Made by a program: the position numbers and the translations under genes. A DNA stretch of 64,000 nt, taken from positions 79,891 through 143,890 of the forward strand of contig NZ_CP108459.1 in NCBI RefSeq assembly GCF_036242395.1, written 5' to 3'. Positions 19,201 to 34,700 of this stretch are shown piece by piece. The stretch comes from Kitasatospora sp. NBC_01266 (GTDB lineage Bacteria > Actinomycetota > Actinomycetes > Streptomycetales > Streptomycetaceae). Under the pieces are notes generated by a model. The model was not told the DNA's origin and made no database searches. It saw only the letters and a list, made by a program, of their open reading frames with translations. How positions within the stretch are numbered: the first letter of the stretch is position 1; each line of letters opens with the position of its first letter.

Positions 19201-22200
19201 AGGGCGTCGGTGTCCTCGTGGTCGAGCGGCTCTCCGAGGCGCGCCGCAACGGCCACCAGGTGCTGGCCGTCATCCGGGGCACCGCCGTCAACCAGGACGG
19301 CGCGAGCAACGGACTGATGGCGCCCAACGGCCCCTCGCAGGAGCGCGTGATCCGGCAGGCCCTGGCCAACGCGGGCCTGACCGTCGCCGACGTCGACGCG
19401 GTCGAGGCGCACGGCACCGGCACCGCGCTCGGCGACCCGATCGAGGCGCAGGCGCTGCTGGCGACCTACGGCCAGGACCGGGGCGAGGCCGAACCGCTGT
19501 GGCTCGGCTCGATCAAGTCCAACATCGGCCACACCCAGGCCGCCGCCGGCGTGGCCGGCGTGATCAAGATGGTGCAGGCGATGCGCGAGGGCGTGCTGCC
19601 CAGGTCGCTGCACCTCGACGAGCCCTCGCCCAAGGTGGACTGGGCATCCGGCAGCGTCCGGCTGCTCGACCGGAGCCAGGCCTGGCCCGAGACCGGCCGT
19701 CCGCGCCGCGCCGGCGTCTCGTCCTTCGGCATCAGCGGGACCAACGCCCACGTCATCCTGGAAGCCGTCGAAGCCGTCGAGGCCACTGACGCCGTCGACG
19801 CCCCCGAGCCCGCCGCCCGCCCGGTCCCGTGGATCCTCAACGCCCGCGACACCGACGGACTGCGCCGCCAGGCCCGCGAGCTGCTCGGGCACCTGGACAC
19901 CGTGCCCGACGCCGCCCCGCGCGACGTGGCGTACTCGCTGGCCACCGCCCGCACCCCGATGGAGTACCGGGCCGCGCTCACCGTCACCGACCCCGAGCAG
20001 GCCCGCCGCGACCTGGCCGCGCTGGCCGCCGGGACACCCGGCGCCGGCTCGGTCGCCCGGGCCGACACCGGCGGCCTGACCGCCTTCCTCTTCTCCGGCC
20101 AGGGCGCCCAGCGCCCCGGCATGGGCCGCGAGCTGCACGCCGCGTTCCCGGTCTTCGCCGAGGCCTTCGACGCCGCCGTCGCGGAGCTGGACCGGCACCT
20201 GGACCGGCCGCTGCGCGAGGTCGTCTGGGGCGAGGACGCCGAGCTGCTCAGCCGCACCGCCTACACCCAGACCGGACTGTTCGCCTTCGAGACGGCGCTG
20301 TTCCGGCTGCTGGAGTCGTGGGGCGTGCGGCCGGACTTCCTGGCCGGCCACTCGGTCGGCGAGATCACCGCCGCCCACGTCAGCGGCGCGCTGTCGCTGG
20401 CCGACGCGGCCCGGCTGGTGGCCGCGCGCGGCCGGCTGATGCAGGCGCTGCCGGCCGGTGGCGCGATGACCGCCGTCGAGGCCACCGAAGAAGAGGTGCT
20501 GCCGCTGCTGACCGGGCAGGTGAGCATCGGCGCGCTCAACGGGCCGCGCTCGGTGGTCGTCTCCGGCGCCGAGGACGCGGTGCGGCAGCTCGCCGACCAC
20601 TTCACCGCCCAGGGGCGCAAGGTCTCCCGGCTGCGCGTCTCGCACGCCTTCCACTCCCCGCTGATGGAGCCGATGCTCGCCGAGTTCGGCGAGTTCGCCG
20701 CGGCCCTGACCGTCGGCGCCCCGCACACCCCGGTCGTCTCCAACGTGACCGGCCGGGTGATGACCGCCGAGGAGATCGCCGACCCGCAGTACTGGGTGCG
20801 CCACGTGCGGCAGGCCGTCCGGTTCGCCGACGGCGTGCGCGCCCTCGGCGAGGCCGGGGTCACCGCCTACCTCGAGGTGGGCCCCGACGCGGTGCTGGCG
20901 GGCCTGGGCCCGGCCTGTGTCGCCGACGGCCAGGCAGCCGGCCCGGACCCGGTGTTCGTGGCGCTCGCCCGCCGCGAGCGCGACGAGGAGCAGACCCTGG
21001 TGGCCGGCCTGGCCCGCGCCCACACGGCCGGTGTCCCGGTCGACTGGGCGGCGTTCTTCGCCGGGCGCCACGCCCGCCGGATCGACCTGCCCACCTACGC
21101 CTTCCGGCGCGAACACTTCTGGGCGCTGCCCGAGCAGACCGGCGGCGACGCCGGCACGCTCGGCCTGGACGCGCTCGACCACCCGCTGCTCGGCGCGGTG
21201 CTGCCCGCCCTCGGCCAGGGCGGCGCGACCCTGACCGGCCGGCTGACCCGCACCGCCCAGCCCTGGCTGGCCGACCACGACCTGCTGGGCACCGTCGTCC
21301 TGCCGGCCGCCGGCCTCGTGGAGCTGGCCCTGCGGGCCGGCGCCGAGTTCGGCTGCGACCGGCTGGCCGAGCTCGCCGTCGAGGCCCCGCTGGTGCTGCC
21401 CGAGCAGGGCGGCGTCCCGCTGCAGGTGGTCGTCGGCGCCCCGGGCGAGGACGGCAGCCGCCCGGTGAGCGTCTACACCCGGGTCCCGGACAGCGCGGAC
21501 GAGGACGCCTGGGTCCGGCACGCCCAGGGCGTCCTGGACCACGCCGGTGCGGCCCCGCTGCCCGACCTGGCCGCCTGGCCGCCGGCCGGCGCGGAGCCCG
21601 TCACCGTCACCGACGCCTACGAACGGCTGCTCGCCCGGGGCCACGGCTACGGGCCGGTCTTCCAGGGCCTGCGGGCGGCCTGGCGGCGCGGCGGCGACCT
21701 GTTCGCCGAGATCGCGCTGCCCGAGGAGCAGCAGGCCGCGGCCGCCCGCTTCGTGCTGCACCCCGCGCTGCTCGACGCCGCCCTGCACCTGGAGATCCTG
21801 GGCGACGAGACGGCCGCCGGCCCGCTGACCGCGTCGGCGTGGTCCGAGGTCCGGGCCCACCGGCCGGGCGCCACCGCCCTGCGGGTGCGGATCACCAGGG
21901 ACGAGCAGGGCCTGGCGGTGCTGCACGCGGCCGACCAGGACGGCGCCCCGGTGCTGTCGGCGGGCGCGGTGCGGCACCGGGCGGTCTCGGCCGCCGAGCT
22001 GCGCACCGGCGAGCCGGCCGGCGCCCTGTACCGACTCAGCTGGTCCTCGACCGAGGGCGGCATCCCCGTACCGCAGGACGCCTTCGAGGTGTTCGACTGC
22101 CCGGTGCCGGACGAGGCCGACAGCGCGGTCGCCGCCGACGCGGTGGCGCGGGCGGTGCTGGCCCGGCTGGCCGAGCACCTGGGCGCCGGGCAGGAGCGGC

Positions 22201-23762
22201 GCGCACCGCTGGCCGTCGTCACCCACGGCGCCGCCGCGGTCCGCCCCGACCAGAGCCCCGACCTCGCCCAGGCCGCCGTCTGGGGTCTGGTGCGGGCCGC
22301 GCAGAGCGAGAACCCGGGCCGCTTCGTGCTGGTGGACCTCGACGGCGCCGAAGCCTCCCGCGCCGCCCTGCCCGCCGCGCTCGGCACCGGCCTGACCGAG
22401 CTGGCGATCCGGGGCGGCAGCGTCCTGGCACCCCGCCTGGTCCGGGCCACCGCGCCGGACGCGGAGCGCTCCGCCCTGCCGGGCGGCACCGTGCTGGTCA
22501 CCGGCGGCAGCACCCCGACCGGCGCCGCGGTGGCCCGCCACCTGGTCGCCGAGTACGGCGCCGACCACCTGCTGCTCACCCGCACCGCAGGGGGCGAACT
22601 CCCGGCCGATCTGGCCGAGTCGGCCAACGTCACCATCGCCGACTGCGACCCGGCCGACCGCACGGCCCTGGCGGCCCTGCTGGCGGCCATCCCCGCCGAG
22701 CACCCGCTGGTCGCGATCGTGCACACCAACGCGGCGGCGGTCGGCGGCCGGCTGACGGCCACCACCCCCGAGGCGCTGGCGGCGGGCCTGCGCCCCGGCG
22801 CGCAGGCGGCCTGGAACCTGCACGAGCTCACCCGCGACCGGGAGTTGGCCGCCTTCGTGCTGCTGACCTCGACCGCGGGCCTGATGCACGGCGCGGGCCT
22901 GGCCGCCCTGGCCGCCGGCGCCACCTTCCAGAGCGCCCTCGCCCGGCACCGCCACACCCTGGGCCTGGCCGCCACCGCGGTCGGCCACGGCCCGTGGCAG
23001 GCCGGTCCGGAGACCGAGGAGCAGCGGCAGTTGCTGGCCTCGCTGGGCCTGCCCGCCCTGGACGCCGAGCGCGGCCTGGCCCTGCTCGACGAGGCGCTGC
23101 GCACCGGTGAGCCGGAGCTGGCCGCCTTCGACCTGGACCGGGCCGCACTGCGCTCGCCGTCCGCCGGGCGGCTGCCCGCGGTGCTGTCCGGACTCGTCCG
23201 GGTCCCGGACCGGCAGGCCGAGCGCGGCGGCGCCGACGAGGCGCAGCGACTGCGCCAGCGGCTCGCGGGGCTGGACCAGAACGACCGGCTGCGGGTGCTG
23301 GTGGAGGTGGTCCGCACGCACGTCGCCGGACTGCTCGGCCACGCCTCCGCCGACGCCGTCCCCGCCGACCAGGCCTACCAGGGGCTCGGCTTCGACTCCC
23401 TGGCCTCCGACGAACTGCGCAGCCGGCTCGGCGCGGCCACCGGGCTCGCCCTGCCGGCCAGCCTGGCCTTCGACTTCCCGACCTCGCGCGCCGTGGCCGG
23501 CTACCTGGACTCCCTGCTGGAGCCGGCGGCCGACGACGCCACGCAGGTGCTGACCACCGCCCTGGACCAGCTGGACGAGGCCCTGACGGCCGTCGATCCC
23601 GGCACGGCGGAGACGGCTGCCGTCACCGCCCGGCTCGAAGCGGTGCTGCGCCGCTGGCAGGACCTCCAGAGCACCCGACAAGCCGCCCCGGAGCAGGACT
23701 TCGAAGGGGCTTCCGATGACGAACTGTTCGCGGCACTGGACCGGGAACTGGGGCTGACCTGA
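13248..23762 (+). CDS. Modular type I PKS B, two modules; second KR inactive
   Basis: Start GTG 13248 (VSNEERLLEYL) has GGAGGGG eight bases upstream; 3504 residues. A class-1 docking helix (1-33) precedes module 1: KS (Cys198), AT (Ser645, HAFH, malonyl), DH (His948, Asp1114), KR (GATGTLG from 1388, Tyr1526; LGD in place of LDD) and ACP (Ser1700). Module 2 has KS (Cys1920), AT (Ser2369, HAFH, malonyl), DH (His2677, Asp2843), KR and ACP (Ser3384), then a docking tail ending ELGLT. The second KR is degenerate: its nucleotide loop is GGSTPTG (from 3086), the catalytic Tyr is Leu3221 and the Asn is Ala3225, although the catalytic Ser is kept. Module 1 should give a double bond. Module 2 should leave a beta-ketone, so its DH has no substrate. 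KS1 reads SNLAHTQ where SNIGHTQ is usual. AT1 is nearly identical to ATs in PKS A and E. Confidence 0.94.
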   Translation: MSNEERLLEYLRRATADLRDARARLAVAEQQISGEPIAVVGMACRYPGGVDSPEGLWELLEQERDGVSAFPTDRGWDTEGLYDPEPGKPGRTITREGGFLYDAGDFDAALFGISPREALGLDPQQRLLLETSWEAIERAGIDPHSLRESKTGVFGGVMYHDYAQGTEASASTGGSLVTGRVAFSLGLEGPAVTIDTACSSSLVAVHLAAQSLRSGESTLALAGGVTVMTEPDMFLYFSHQRGMAADGRCKSFAAAADGTGCSEGVGVVVLERLSDARRNGHPVLALVRGSAVNQDGASSSMTAPNGPSQQRVIRAALDSAGLTIADVDAVEAHGTGTRLGDPIEAQAVLATYGRRGADAKPLYLGSLKSNLAHTQAAAGVGGIIKMVLALRHGLLPKTLHLDEPTPHVDWEAGNVELLREAVPWPAGEQPRRAGVSSFGLSGTNAHVILEEAPVEEAAEAAEHVELPVLPVVVTGRTPKALADQAARLGAQVAEQQDVSLTDLAYSTATSRTPLEHRAVVVAGGREELLAGLSALVEGVGSPGVVTGSVREGKSAFVFTGQGAQRLGMGRELHAAFPVFATALDEAVAALDEHLDRPLKDVMWGEDAELLAGTAFTQPALFAVETALFRLVESWGVRPDFLAGHSIGELTAAHASGAITLADAARLVAARGRLMQALPAGGAMAALQATEAEVLPHLSDTVGIAAINSPSSVVVSGVEADVEAIVAEFTAQGRKTTKLRVSHAFHSPLMDPVLVEFRAVAESIGYQQPGIPVVSGVHGTIAEDWGTPEYWTRHLREAVRFADTVTFLHERGVETFLELGPDAVLTALAAQSVGEAEGTTFIPTVRRGRPEAQTLLAALGRLFTAGTRIDWTAFYTGTGARRVDLPTYAFQRERYWMLGQLAKDGDAAGLGLGRADHPLLGAVLSAPDGDGFTFTGRLALDTHSWLADHDVLGTVLLPGTGFVELALHAGEHTGSPTLEELILQAPLVLPDHGGIALQVTVGSADDLGRRPVRIHSRAQDALPDTPWQLHAEGLLSSEPVTPATDLTSWPPTGATELPVEDAYEALHGRGYAYGPVFQGLKAAWRQGDTVFAEVELPEQAHEDADRFGIHPALLDAALHGSLLEDGAAEQAGNGERGVLLPFAWKGIRVHAVGATQLRVRIAPLGADGIVIDGADGAGNPVFSVESLLSRPAAVPAAAEPSGGALFAVELRALPVASAPAAVSFRRWAEYDRAEPVPEVLVLDSAAPDTAADESTAALVHRVLTKALTDLQEWLADERFADSRLVVLTRGAVAVAGEEVADLPGAALRGLMRAAQAENPGRIVLLDLAGQAAADLTADTLAAVLAADEPEVVLRDGVLSAPRLTRAAAGTTVAEETIRFDGSGSVLVSGATGTLGRLVTRHLVTEHGAGRLLLVSRRGAEAPGAGELADELAALGAEVIFAGCDLADPAATRELLAAHDVSAVVHLAGVLGDTTIGSLTPALLDQALRPKVDAAWNLHTLTRDARLSAFVLFSSVAGVLGNPGQGNYAAGNAFLDALAAHRRALGLPGQSLAWGLWATENADGTVSGDGMADELHQADLLRMRRSGIAALPADQGLALFDAALGSAAALLLPLALDLATLRAADDLPAQFRELVRRRARAAGRPGAARTAGAGDRLAALPAKERRRALLELVRGQVASILGHGSTAEVGPDRAFNELGFDSLTALELRNQLTAATGLRLTPTLVFDHPSAGAVADHLDTLLAGATAAPVGAALAPAVAADQDDPIAIVGMACRYPGGVRSPEELWRLVTEGTDAISEFPTDRGWDLEGLYDPEPGTPGKVYVRHGGFLHDADTFDPAFFGMSPNDALTTDPQHRLLLEVAWEALERAAIDPAGLRATPTGVFAGIMYHDYTGNSAAGSLGSGRVSYTFGLEGPSVTVDTACSSSLVALHLAAQALRSGECPLALVGGVTVMASTETFVEFSRQRGLAKDGRCKSFSAAADGAAWAEGVGVLVVERLSEARRNGHQVLAVIRGTAVNQDGASNGLMAPNGPSQERVIRQALANAGLTVADVDAVEAHGTGTALGDPIEAQALLATYGQDRGEAEPLWLGSIKSNIGHTQAAAGVAGVIKMVQAMREGVLPRSLHLDEPSPKVDWASGSVRLLDRSQAWPETGRPRRAGVSSFGISGTNAHVILEAVEAVEATDAVDAPEPAARPVPWILNARDTDGLRRQARELLGHLDTVPDAAPRDVAYSLATARTPMEYRAALTVTDPEQARRDLAALAAGTPGAGSVARADTGGLTAFLFSGQGAQRPGMGRELHAAFPVFAEAFDAAVAELDRHLDRPLREVVWGEDAELLSRTAYTQTGLFAFETALFRLLESWGVRPDFLAGHSVGEITAAHVSGALSLADAARLVAARGRLMQALPAGGAMTAVEATEEEVLPLLTGQVSIGALNGPRSVVVSGAEDAVRQLADHFTAQGRKVSRLRVSHAFHSPLMEPMLAEFGEFAAALTVGAPHTPVVSNVTGRVMTAEEIADPQYWVRHVRQAVRFADGVRALGEAGVTAYLEVGPDAVLAGLGPACVADGQAAGPDPVFVALARRERDEEQTLVAGLARAHTAGVPVDWAAFFAGRHARRIDLPTYAFRREHFWALPEQTGGDAGTLGLDALDHPLLGAVLPALGQGGATLTGRLTRTAQPWLADHDLLGTVVLPAAGLVELALRAGAEFGCDRLAELAVEAPLVLPEQGGVPLQVVVGAPGEDGSRPVSVYTRVPDSADEDAWVRHAQGVLDHAGAAPLPDLAAWPPAGAEPVTVTDAYERLLARGHGYGPVFQGLRAAWRRGGDLFAEIALPEEQQAAAARFVLHPALLDAALHLEILGDETAAGPLTASAWSEVRAHRPGATALRVRITRDEQGLAVLHAADQDGAPVLSAGAVRHRAVSAAELRTGEPAGALYRLSWSSTEGGIPVPQDAFEVFDCPVPDEADSAVAADAVARAVLARLAEHLGAGQERRAPLAVVTHGAAAVRPDQSPDLAQAAVWGLVRAAQSENPGRFVLVDLDGAEASRAALPAALGTGLTELAIRGGSVLAPRLVRATAPDAERSALPGGTVLVTGGSTPTGAAVARHLVAEYGADHLLLTRTAGGELPADLAESANVTIADCDPADRTALAALLAAIPAEHPLVAIVHTNAAAVGGRLTATTPEALAAGLRPGAQAAWNLHELTRDRELAAFVLLTSTAGLMHGAGLAALAAGATFQSALARHRHTLGLAATAVGHGPWQAGPETEEQRQLLASLGLPALDAERGLALLDEALRTGEPELAAFDLDRAALRSPSAGRLPAVLSGLVRVPDRQAERGGADEAQRLRQRLAGLDQNDRLRVLVEVVRTHVAGLLGHASADAVPADQAYQGLGFDSLASDELRSRLGAATGLALPASLAFDFPTSRAVAGYLDSLLEPAADDATQVLTTALDQLDEALTAVDPGTAETAAVTARLEAVLRRWQDLQSTRQAAPEQDFEGASDDELFAALDRELGLT
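14812..15795 (+). repeat. AT cassette copy in PKS B module 1
   Basis: Gapless match to 40915-41898 in PKS E (offset 26103). Codon usage inside the block is richer in T-ending codons (for example gtt, ggt) than in flanking domains, consistent with a single spreading cassette. Related but less perfect copies lie in PKS D AT2 (about 35340-36180) and PKS E AT2 (about 45900-47000). Confidence 0.85.
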
Positions 23763-23823
23763 GCTGACCGCCCAGCCCCCGACCGGTACGAACCACCGCC
23801 TGCTGCAGATTGGTTGACCTCAG

Positions 23824-28707
<4,884 letters not shown>

Positions 28708-28757
28708 CCGAGCACATCGCTGACACATTCACCAAAAAGGACTCGGTGGGATCCGAC

Positions 28758-31700
28758 ATGGCAAACGACGAGAAGATTCTCGACTACCTGAAGAAGGTCA
28801 CGGCCGACCTGCACCAGACGCGTCAGCGGCTCCAGGACGTCGAGGCACAGGCCCGGGAACCGATCGCGATCGTGGCCATGAGCTGCCGCTACCCGGGCGG
28901 GATCAGCACGCCCGAGCAGCTGTGGGAGCTGGTGGCCGAGGGGCGGGACGCGGTGGCGGGCATGCCCACCGACCGCGGCTGGGACCTCGAGGCCCTGATG
29001 AACCCCGACCTGGACGCGGCCGGGGCCAGCTACGTCCACCAGGGCGGCTTCCTGGAGAACGCCGGCCTGTTCGACCCGGGCTTCTTCGGCCTCAGCCCGA
29101 TGGAGGCCGAGGGCACCGACCCGCAGCAGCGGCTGGTGCTCGAGGTGTCCTGGGAGGCCTTCGAGCGGGCCGGCATCGACCCGCAGACCCTGCGCGGCGG
29201 CTCGGTCGGCGTCTACATGGGCTCCGGCATCCAGGACTACGGCGACTTCGACGAGGGCGTGCCGGAGGCCGTCGAGGCCTACATGGCCACCGCCCGCGCC
29301 GCCTCGGTGATCTCCGGCCGGGTCTCCTACGTGCTCGGCCTGGAGGGCCCCTCCTTCACCGTCGACACCGCCTGCTCGTCCTCGCTGGTGGCCATCCACC
29401 TCGCCGCGCAGGCGCTGCGCCAGAGCGAGTGCACGCTGGCCCTGGCCGGCGGCGTGATGATCATGTCGACGCCCTCCCCGTTCGTCGCGTTCAGCCACCA
29501 GAAGGGCCTGTCGCCCGACGGCCGCTGCCGCGCGTTCTCCGACTCCGCCGACGGCACCGGCTGGGCCGAGGGCGTCGGCGTCATCCTGCTGGAGCGGCTC
29601 TCCGACGCCCGCCGCAACGGCCACCCCGTCCTCGCGGTGATCCAGGGCTCGGCGATCAACTCCGACGGCGCCTCCAACGGCCTGACCGCGCCCAGCGGCC
29701 CCGCGCAGCAGAAGGTGATCCGCCAGGCGCTGGCCAACGCCCAGATCCCCGGCTCGCACGTCGACCTGGTCGAGGCGCACGGCACCGGCACCACGCTCGG
29801 CGACCCGATCGAGGCCCAGGCCCTGCTCACCACCTACGGCCAGGACCACAGCGCCGAACGACCACTTCGGCTGGGCTCCTTCAAGTCCAACATCGGACAC
29901 GCGCAGGGCGCGGCCGGCGTCGGCGGCGTGATCAAGACCGTGATGGCGCTGCGCCACGGCCTGATGCCGCGCACCCTGCACGTCACCGAGCCCTCCAGCC
30001 ACGTCGACTGGAATGCCGGCCACGTCAAGCTGCTCACCGAGGCCGAGCCCTGGCCGCGCACCGAGGACCACCCGCGCACCGCGGGCGTCTCCGCGTTCGG
30101 GCTGAGCGGCACCAACAGCCACGTCATCATCAGCGAGGCCCCCGAGGCCGAGCCCGCCGACGACACCGCCGAGCCCACCGCGGCCCCGCTCGCCTCGCCG
30201 GTGCTGCCCTACCTGCTGTCCGCCCGCGGCACCCAGGCGCTGCGCGGCCAGGCGGCCAAGCTCGCCGCCTTCGTCCGGGACGACGCCGAGCTCGCCCTGC
30301 CCGACCTCGGCCACTCGCTGCTCACCCGCCGCGCCGCCTTCGACCACCGCGCCGTGGTGCTCGGCGGCGACCGCGACGCCCTGCTGGCCGGCCTCGACGC
30401 GCTCGCCGCCGGCGACAAGTCGCCGGCCGTGGTGCGCGGCACCGCCCTCGGCTCCTCCCGGATCGCCTTCGTCTTCCCCGGCCAGGGCTCCCAGTGGGTC
30501 GGCATGGCCGTCGAACTCATCGAGTCCGCCCCGGCCTTCGCCGACCGGATGCGCGAGTGCGCCCAGGCCCTGTCCGCGTTCGTCGACTGGGACCTCTTCG
30601 ACGTCCTGTACGAGCGCGACGGCGCCCCCACCTTCGCCGACGTCGACGTCGTCCAGCCGGTGCTGTGGGCCGTCATGGTCTCGCTGGCCGAGCTGTGGCG
30701 CTCCTTCGGCGTCCAGCCGGACGCCGTCGTCGGCCACTCGCAGGGCGAGATCGCCGCCGCCACCGCCGCCGGCGCCCTCACCCTGGAGGACGGCGCCCGC
30801 ATCGTCGCCCTGCGCAGCAAGATCATCCGTTCCGGGCTGGCCGGCCTGGGCGGCATGATGTCGGTGCGGCTGCCCGCCACCGAGGCCGAGGCCCTGCTGC
30901 CCCGCTGGAGCGGCCGCCTGCAGCTCGCCGTCGTCAACAGCCCCACCTCGGTGGTCGTCTGCGGCGACGTCGACGCGCTCGACGAGCTGTACAACCAGCT
31001 CGAGGAGAGCGGCGTCCAAGCCCGCAAGATCCCGGTGGACTACGCCTCGCACTCGGTCTTCGTCGAGGAGATCCGCGACCGCGTCATCGCCGCCCTGGCC
31101 GACGTCGCCCCGCGCTCCACCCCGACCGCCTTCTACTCCACGGTCACCGGCACCCGCCTCGACACCGCCACCCTCGACGCCGACTACTGGTACCGCAACC
31201 TGCGCCAGACCGTGCTCTTCGAGGAGACCACCCGCCGCCTGCTGGACGACGGCTTCACCGCCTTCGTCGAGGCCAGCCCGCACCCCGGGCTGCTGGTCGG
31301 CCTGGCCGAGACCGTCTCCGCCGTCGGCGCCACCGCGGCCCCCATCGGCTCGCTGCGCCGCAACGAGGGCGGCCTGGACCGCTTCGTCGCCTCGCTCGCC
31401 GAGGCCCACACGCACGGCCTGCCGGTCGACTGGACGCAGTTCTTCGGCACCGGCGGCACCCCCGTGGACCTGCCGACCTACGCCTTCCAGCGCGAGCAGT
31501 ACTGGGCCCAGGCACCCGCCGCCCGCGGCGACGTCGCCGCCGCCGGCCTGGAGCCCGCCGACCACCCGCTGCTCGGCGCGATCGTCAGCTCGCCCGACGG
31601 CGAGGGCTTCACCCTCACCGGCCGCCTCGCCACCGGCACCCACGGCTGGCTCGGCGACCACCGGGTCGGCGAGTCCGTCTTCTTCCCCGGCACCGGCTTC

Positions 31701-34700
31701 GTGGAACTGGCCGTCCGGGCCGGCGACCACGCCGGCTGCCCGAGCGTCGACGAGCTGACCCTGGAAGCGCCCCTGGTGCTGCCCGAGCGCGGCGGTGTCG
31801 CGCTGCGGGTGACCGTGGACGCCCCCGACCAGGCCGGCCGGCGCACCGTCACCGTCCACTCCCGGGTGGAGGACACCGGCGCGGCCTGGACCCGGCACGC
31901 GGTCGGCACCCTGAGCCGGACCGCCGCCGAACCCCGGACCTTCGACACCGCGCCGTGGCCCCCGGCCGGCGCCGAGGCCGTCGACCTCGACGGCTTCTAC
32001 GCCGACATCGCCCGCGAGGGCCTGGTCTACGGCCCGGTCTTCCAGGGCCTGAGCGCCGCCTGGCGGGTCGGCACCGACATCTACGCCGAGGTGCAGCTGC
32101 CCGAGGGCACCGACGCCACCGGCTTCGGCCTGCACCCCGCGCTGCTCGACGCCGCCCTGCACACCGTCGCGCTGACCGGCGTGACCGGCTCCCAGGGCGC
32201 GCTGCCCTTCGCCTGGTCGGGCGTCTCGCTCGCCGCCGAAGGCGCCACCAGCGTGCGGGTGCGGGTCCGCCCGCTGGGCGAGGGCGAGGTCGGCGTGGAC
32301 CTCGCCGACTCCGCCGGCGCCCCGGTCGCCGCCATCGACTCCCTGGTGCTGCGCCCGCTGACCGAGGACCTGCTCACCGCCGACCGGGCCCTGGTCCGCG
32401 ACGCCCTCTTCCGGATCGACTGGCAGCCCGTCGCCCAGCCGCCGGCCGAGGGCCGCACCGTCCGGGCCTGGGACGCCCCGCGCGACACCGAGGTCGCCGA
32501 CGTCGTGGTCTGGACGCCCACCCCGGGCACCGACGCCCAGGCCGCCCGCACCGCCGTGCACCAGGCGCTGGACGTGGTCCGGCAGTGGCTGGCGGACGAG
32601 CGCTGCGCGGCCTCGACCCTGGTGGTGCGCACCCACGGCGCCGCCGCGCTGCCCGGCGAGGACGCCGTGGACCTGGCCGGCGCCGCCGTCTGGGGCCTGG
32701 TGCGCTCCGCGCAGTCCGAGAACCCCGGCCGCATCGTGCTGCTCGACACCGACCCGCAGGCCGCCGCCGAGACCGCCGCCGCCGCCGTCGCCACCGGCGA
32801 GTCCCAGATCGCGGTGCGCGCCGGTGTCCAGCTGGCGCCGCGCCTGGTGCGCGCCGACAGCGACCCGGCGACGGCCCCGGCCGTGCCGGCGTTCGACCCG
32901 GACGGCACCGTGCTACTGGCCGGCGGCACCGGCACCCTGGGCAGGCACCTCGCCCGGCACCTGATCACCGAACACGGCGTCGGCCGCATCGTGCTGACCA
33001 GCCGGCGCGGCCCGGCCGCCGAGGGCGCCGCCGAACTCCTCGCGGAGCTGCGCGAGTTGGGCGCTGAGGCGGAGATCGCCGCCTGCGACGCGGCCGACCG
33101 CGACGCGCTGGCCGCGCTGCTCGCGCAGCTGCCCGCCGACCGCCCGCTCACCGGCGTCGTCCACCTGGCCGGCGTGCTGGACGACGGCATCCTCGCCTCC
33201 CTCACCCCCGAGCGGGTCGACGCCGTGCTGCGGCCCAAGATCGACGCCGCCGTCAACCTGCACGAGCTGACGGCCGGTCTGGACCTGGCCGCCTTCGTGC
33301 TCTTCTCCTCCGTCGCGGGCGTCCTGGGCAACCCGGGCCAGGCCAACTACGCCGCCGCCAACACCTTCCTGGACGCCCTCGCCGCGCACCGCCGCGCCCA
33401 CGGCCTGCCCGCCCAGTCCCTGGCCTGGGGCTTCTGGGGCGAGGCCAGCGGCATGACCAGCGGCCTGACGGCCGACGAGCGCACCCGCATCGCCGCCCAG
33501 GGCGGCGTGCTCCCGATCGCCTCGGACGAGGGCGTGGCCCTCTTCGACGCCGCCCGCCGCGCCGGCGACGCCACCCTCGTCCCGGTCAAGCTGAACATCG
33601 CCGCCATCCGGGCCCAGGGCGCGAGCGCCCGCGAGGTGTTCCGGGCCCTCGCCCCGGTCACCGCCCGCCGCAAGGCCGGGGCCAAGGTCGAGACCGGCGG
33701 GCTGCAGCAGCGGCTGGCCGCCGTCGCCGAGGCCGACCGCGAGGCCGCCGTGCTCGAGCTGGTCCTCCAGCAGATCGCGGACGTCCTCGGCTTCAGCTCC
33801 ACCCAGGCCATCGAACCCGAGCGGGCCTTCAAGGAGCTGGGCTTCGACTCGCTGCGCGCGGTGGAGTTCCGCAACGGGCTGGTCGAGGCGACCGGGCTGC
33901 GGCTGCCCGCCACCGTCGTCTTCGACTACCCCAACCCGCTGGGGCTGGCCCGCCACCTGCTCACCGAGATCTCCGGCCTGCCCGAGCAGGCGGCCGCGCC
34001 CGCCGCGGCCGCGCCCGTCACCGGCGACCCGATCGCGATCGTCGGCATGGCCTGCCGCTTCCCCGGCGGCATCGGCTCGCCCGAGGACCTGTGGCAGGCC
34101 GTCGTCGGCGGGGTGGACGTCATCTCCGGCTTCCCCACCGACCGCGGCTGGGACATCGCCCGGATCTACGACCCCCAGGGCCTGCGCCCCGACACCAGCT
34201 ACACCGACCAGGGCGGCTTCCTGGACCACGCGGGCGACTTCGACGCCGACTTCTTCGGGATCAGCCCCAACGAGGCGCTGATCATGGACCCGCAGCAGCG
34301 CCAGCTGCTCGAGGTCTCCTGGGAGGCGCTGGAGCGGTCGGGCATCGACCCGCGCTCGCTCAAGGGCAGCAAGACCGGCGTCTACGCCGGGATGATGTAC
34401 CACGACTACGCGCACAACGCGAGCACCGGCGGCATCGCCTCCGGCCGGATCTCCTACGTCCTGGGCCTCGAGGGCCCGTCGATGACGGTGGACACCGCCT
34501 GCTCGTCCTCGCTGGTCTCGCTGCACCTGGCGATCCAGTCGCTGCGCTCGGGCGAGTCCACGCTGGCCCTGGTCGGCGGCGTGACCGTGATGTCCGACCC
34601 GGAGATCTTCGTCGAGTTCAGCCGCCAGAAGGGCATGGCCGCCGACGGCCGCTGCAAGTCCTTCGCGGGTGCGGCCGACGGTGCCGCCTGGTCGGAGGGC

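Noticed and set aside
13278..23681. Very long minus-strand open frame opposite PKS B, and similar ones opposite PKS C, D and E (23623-28728, 28686-32636, 36678-42434, 42495-50621)
   Set aside because: These are antisense shadows caused by high GC at third codon positions. Their translations are rich in Gly/Arg/His/Gln with no domain, while the plus strand encodes intact PKS motifs.
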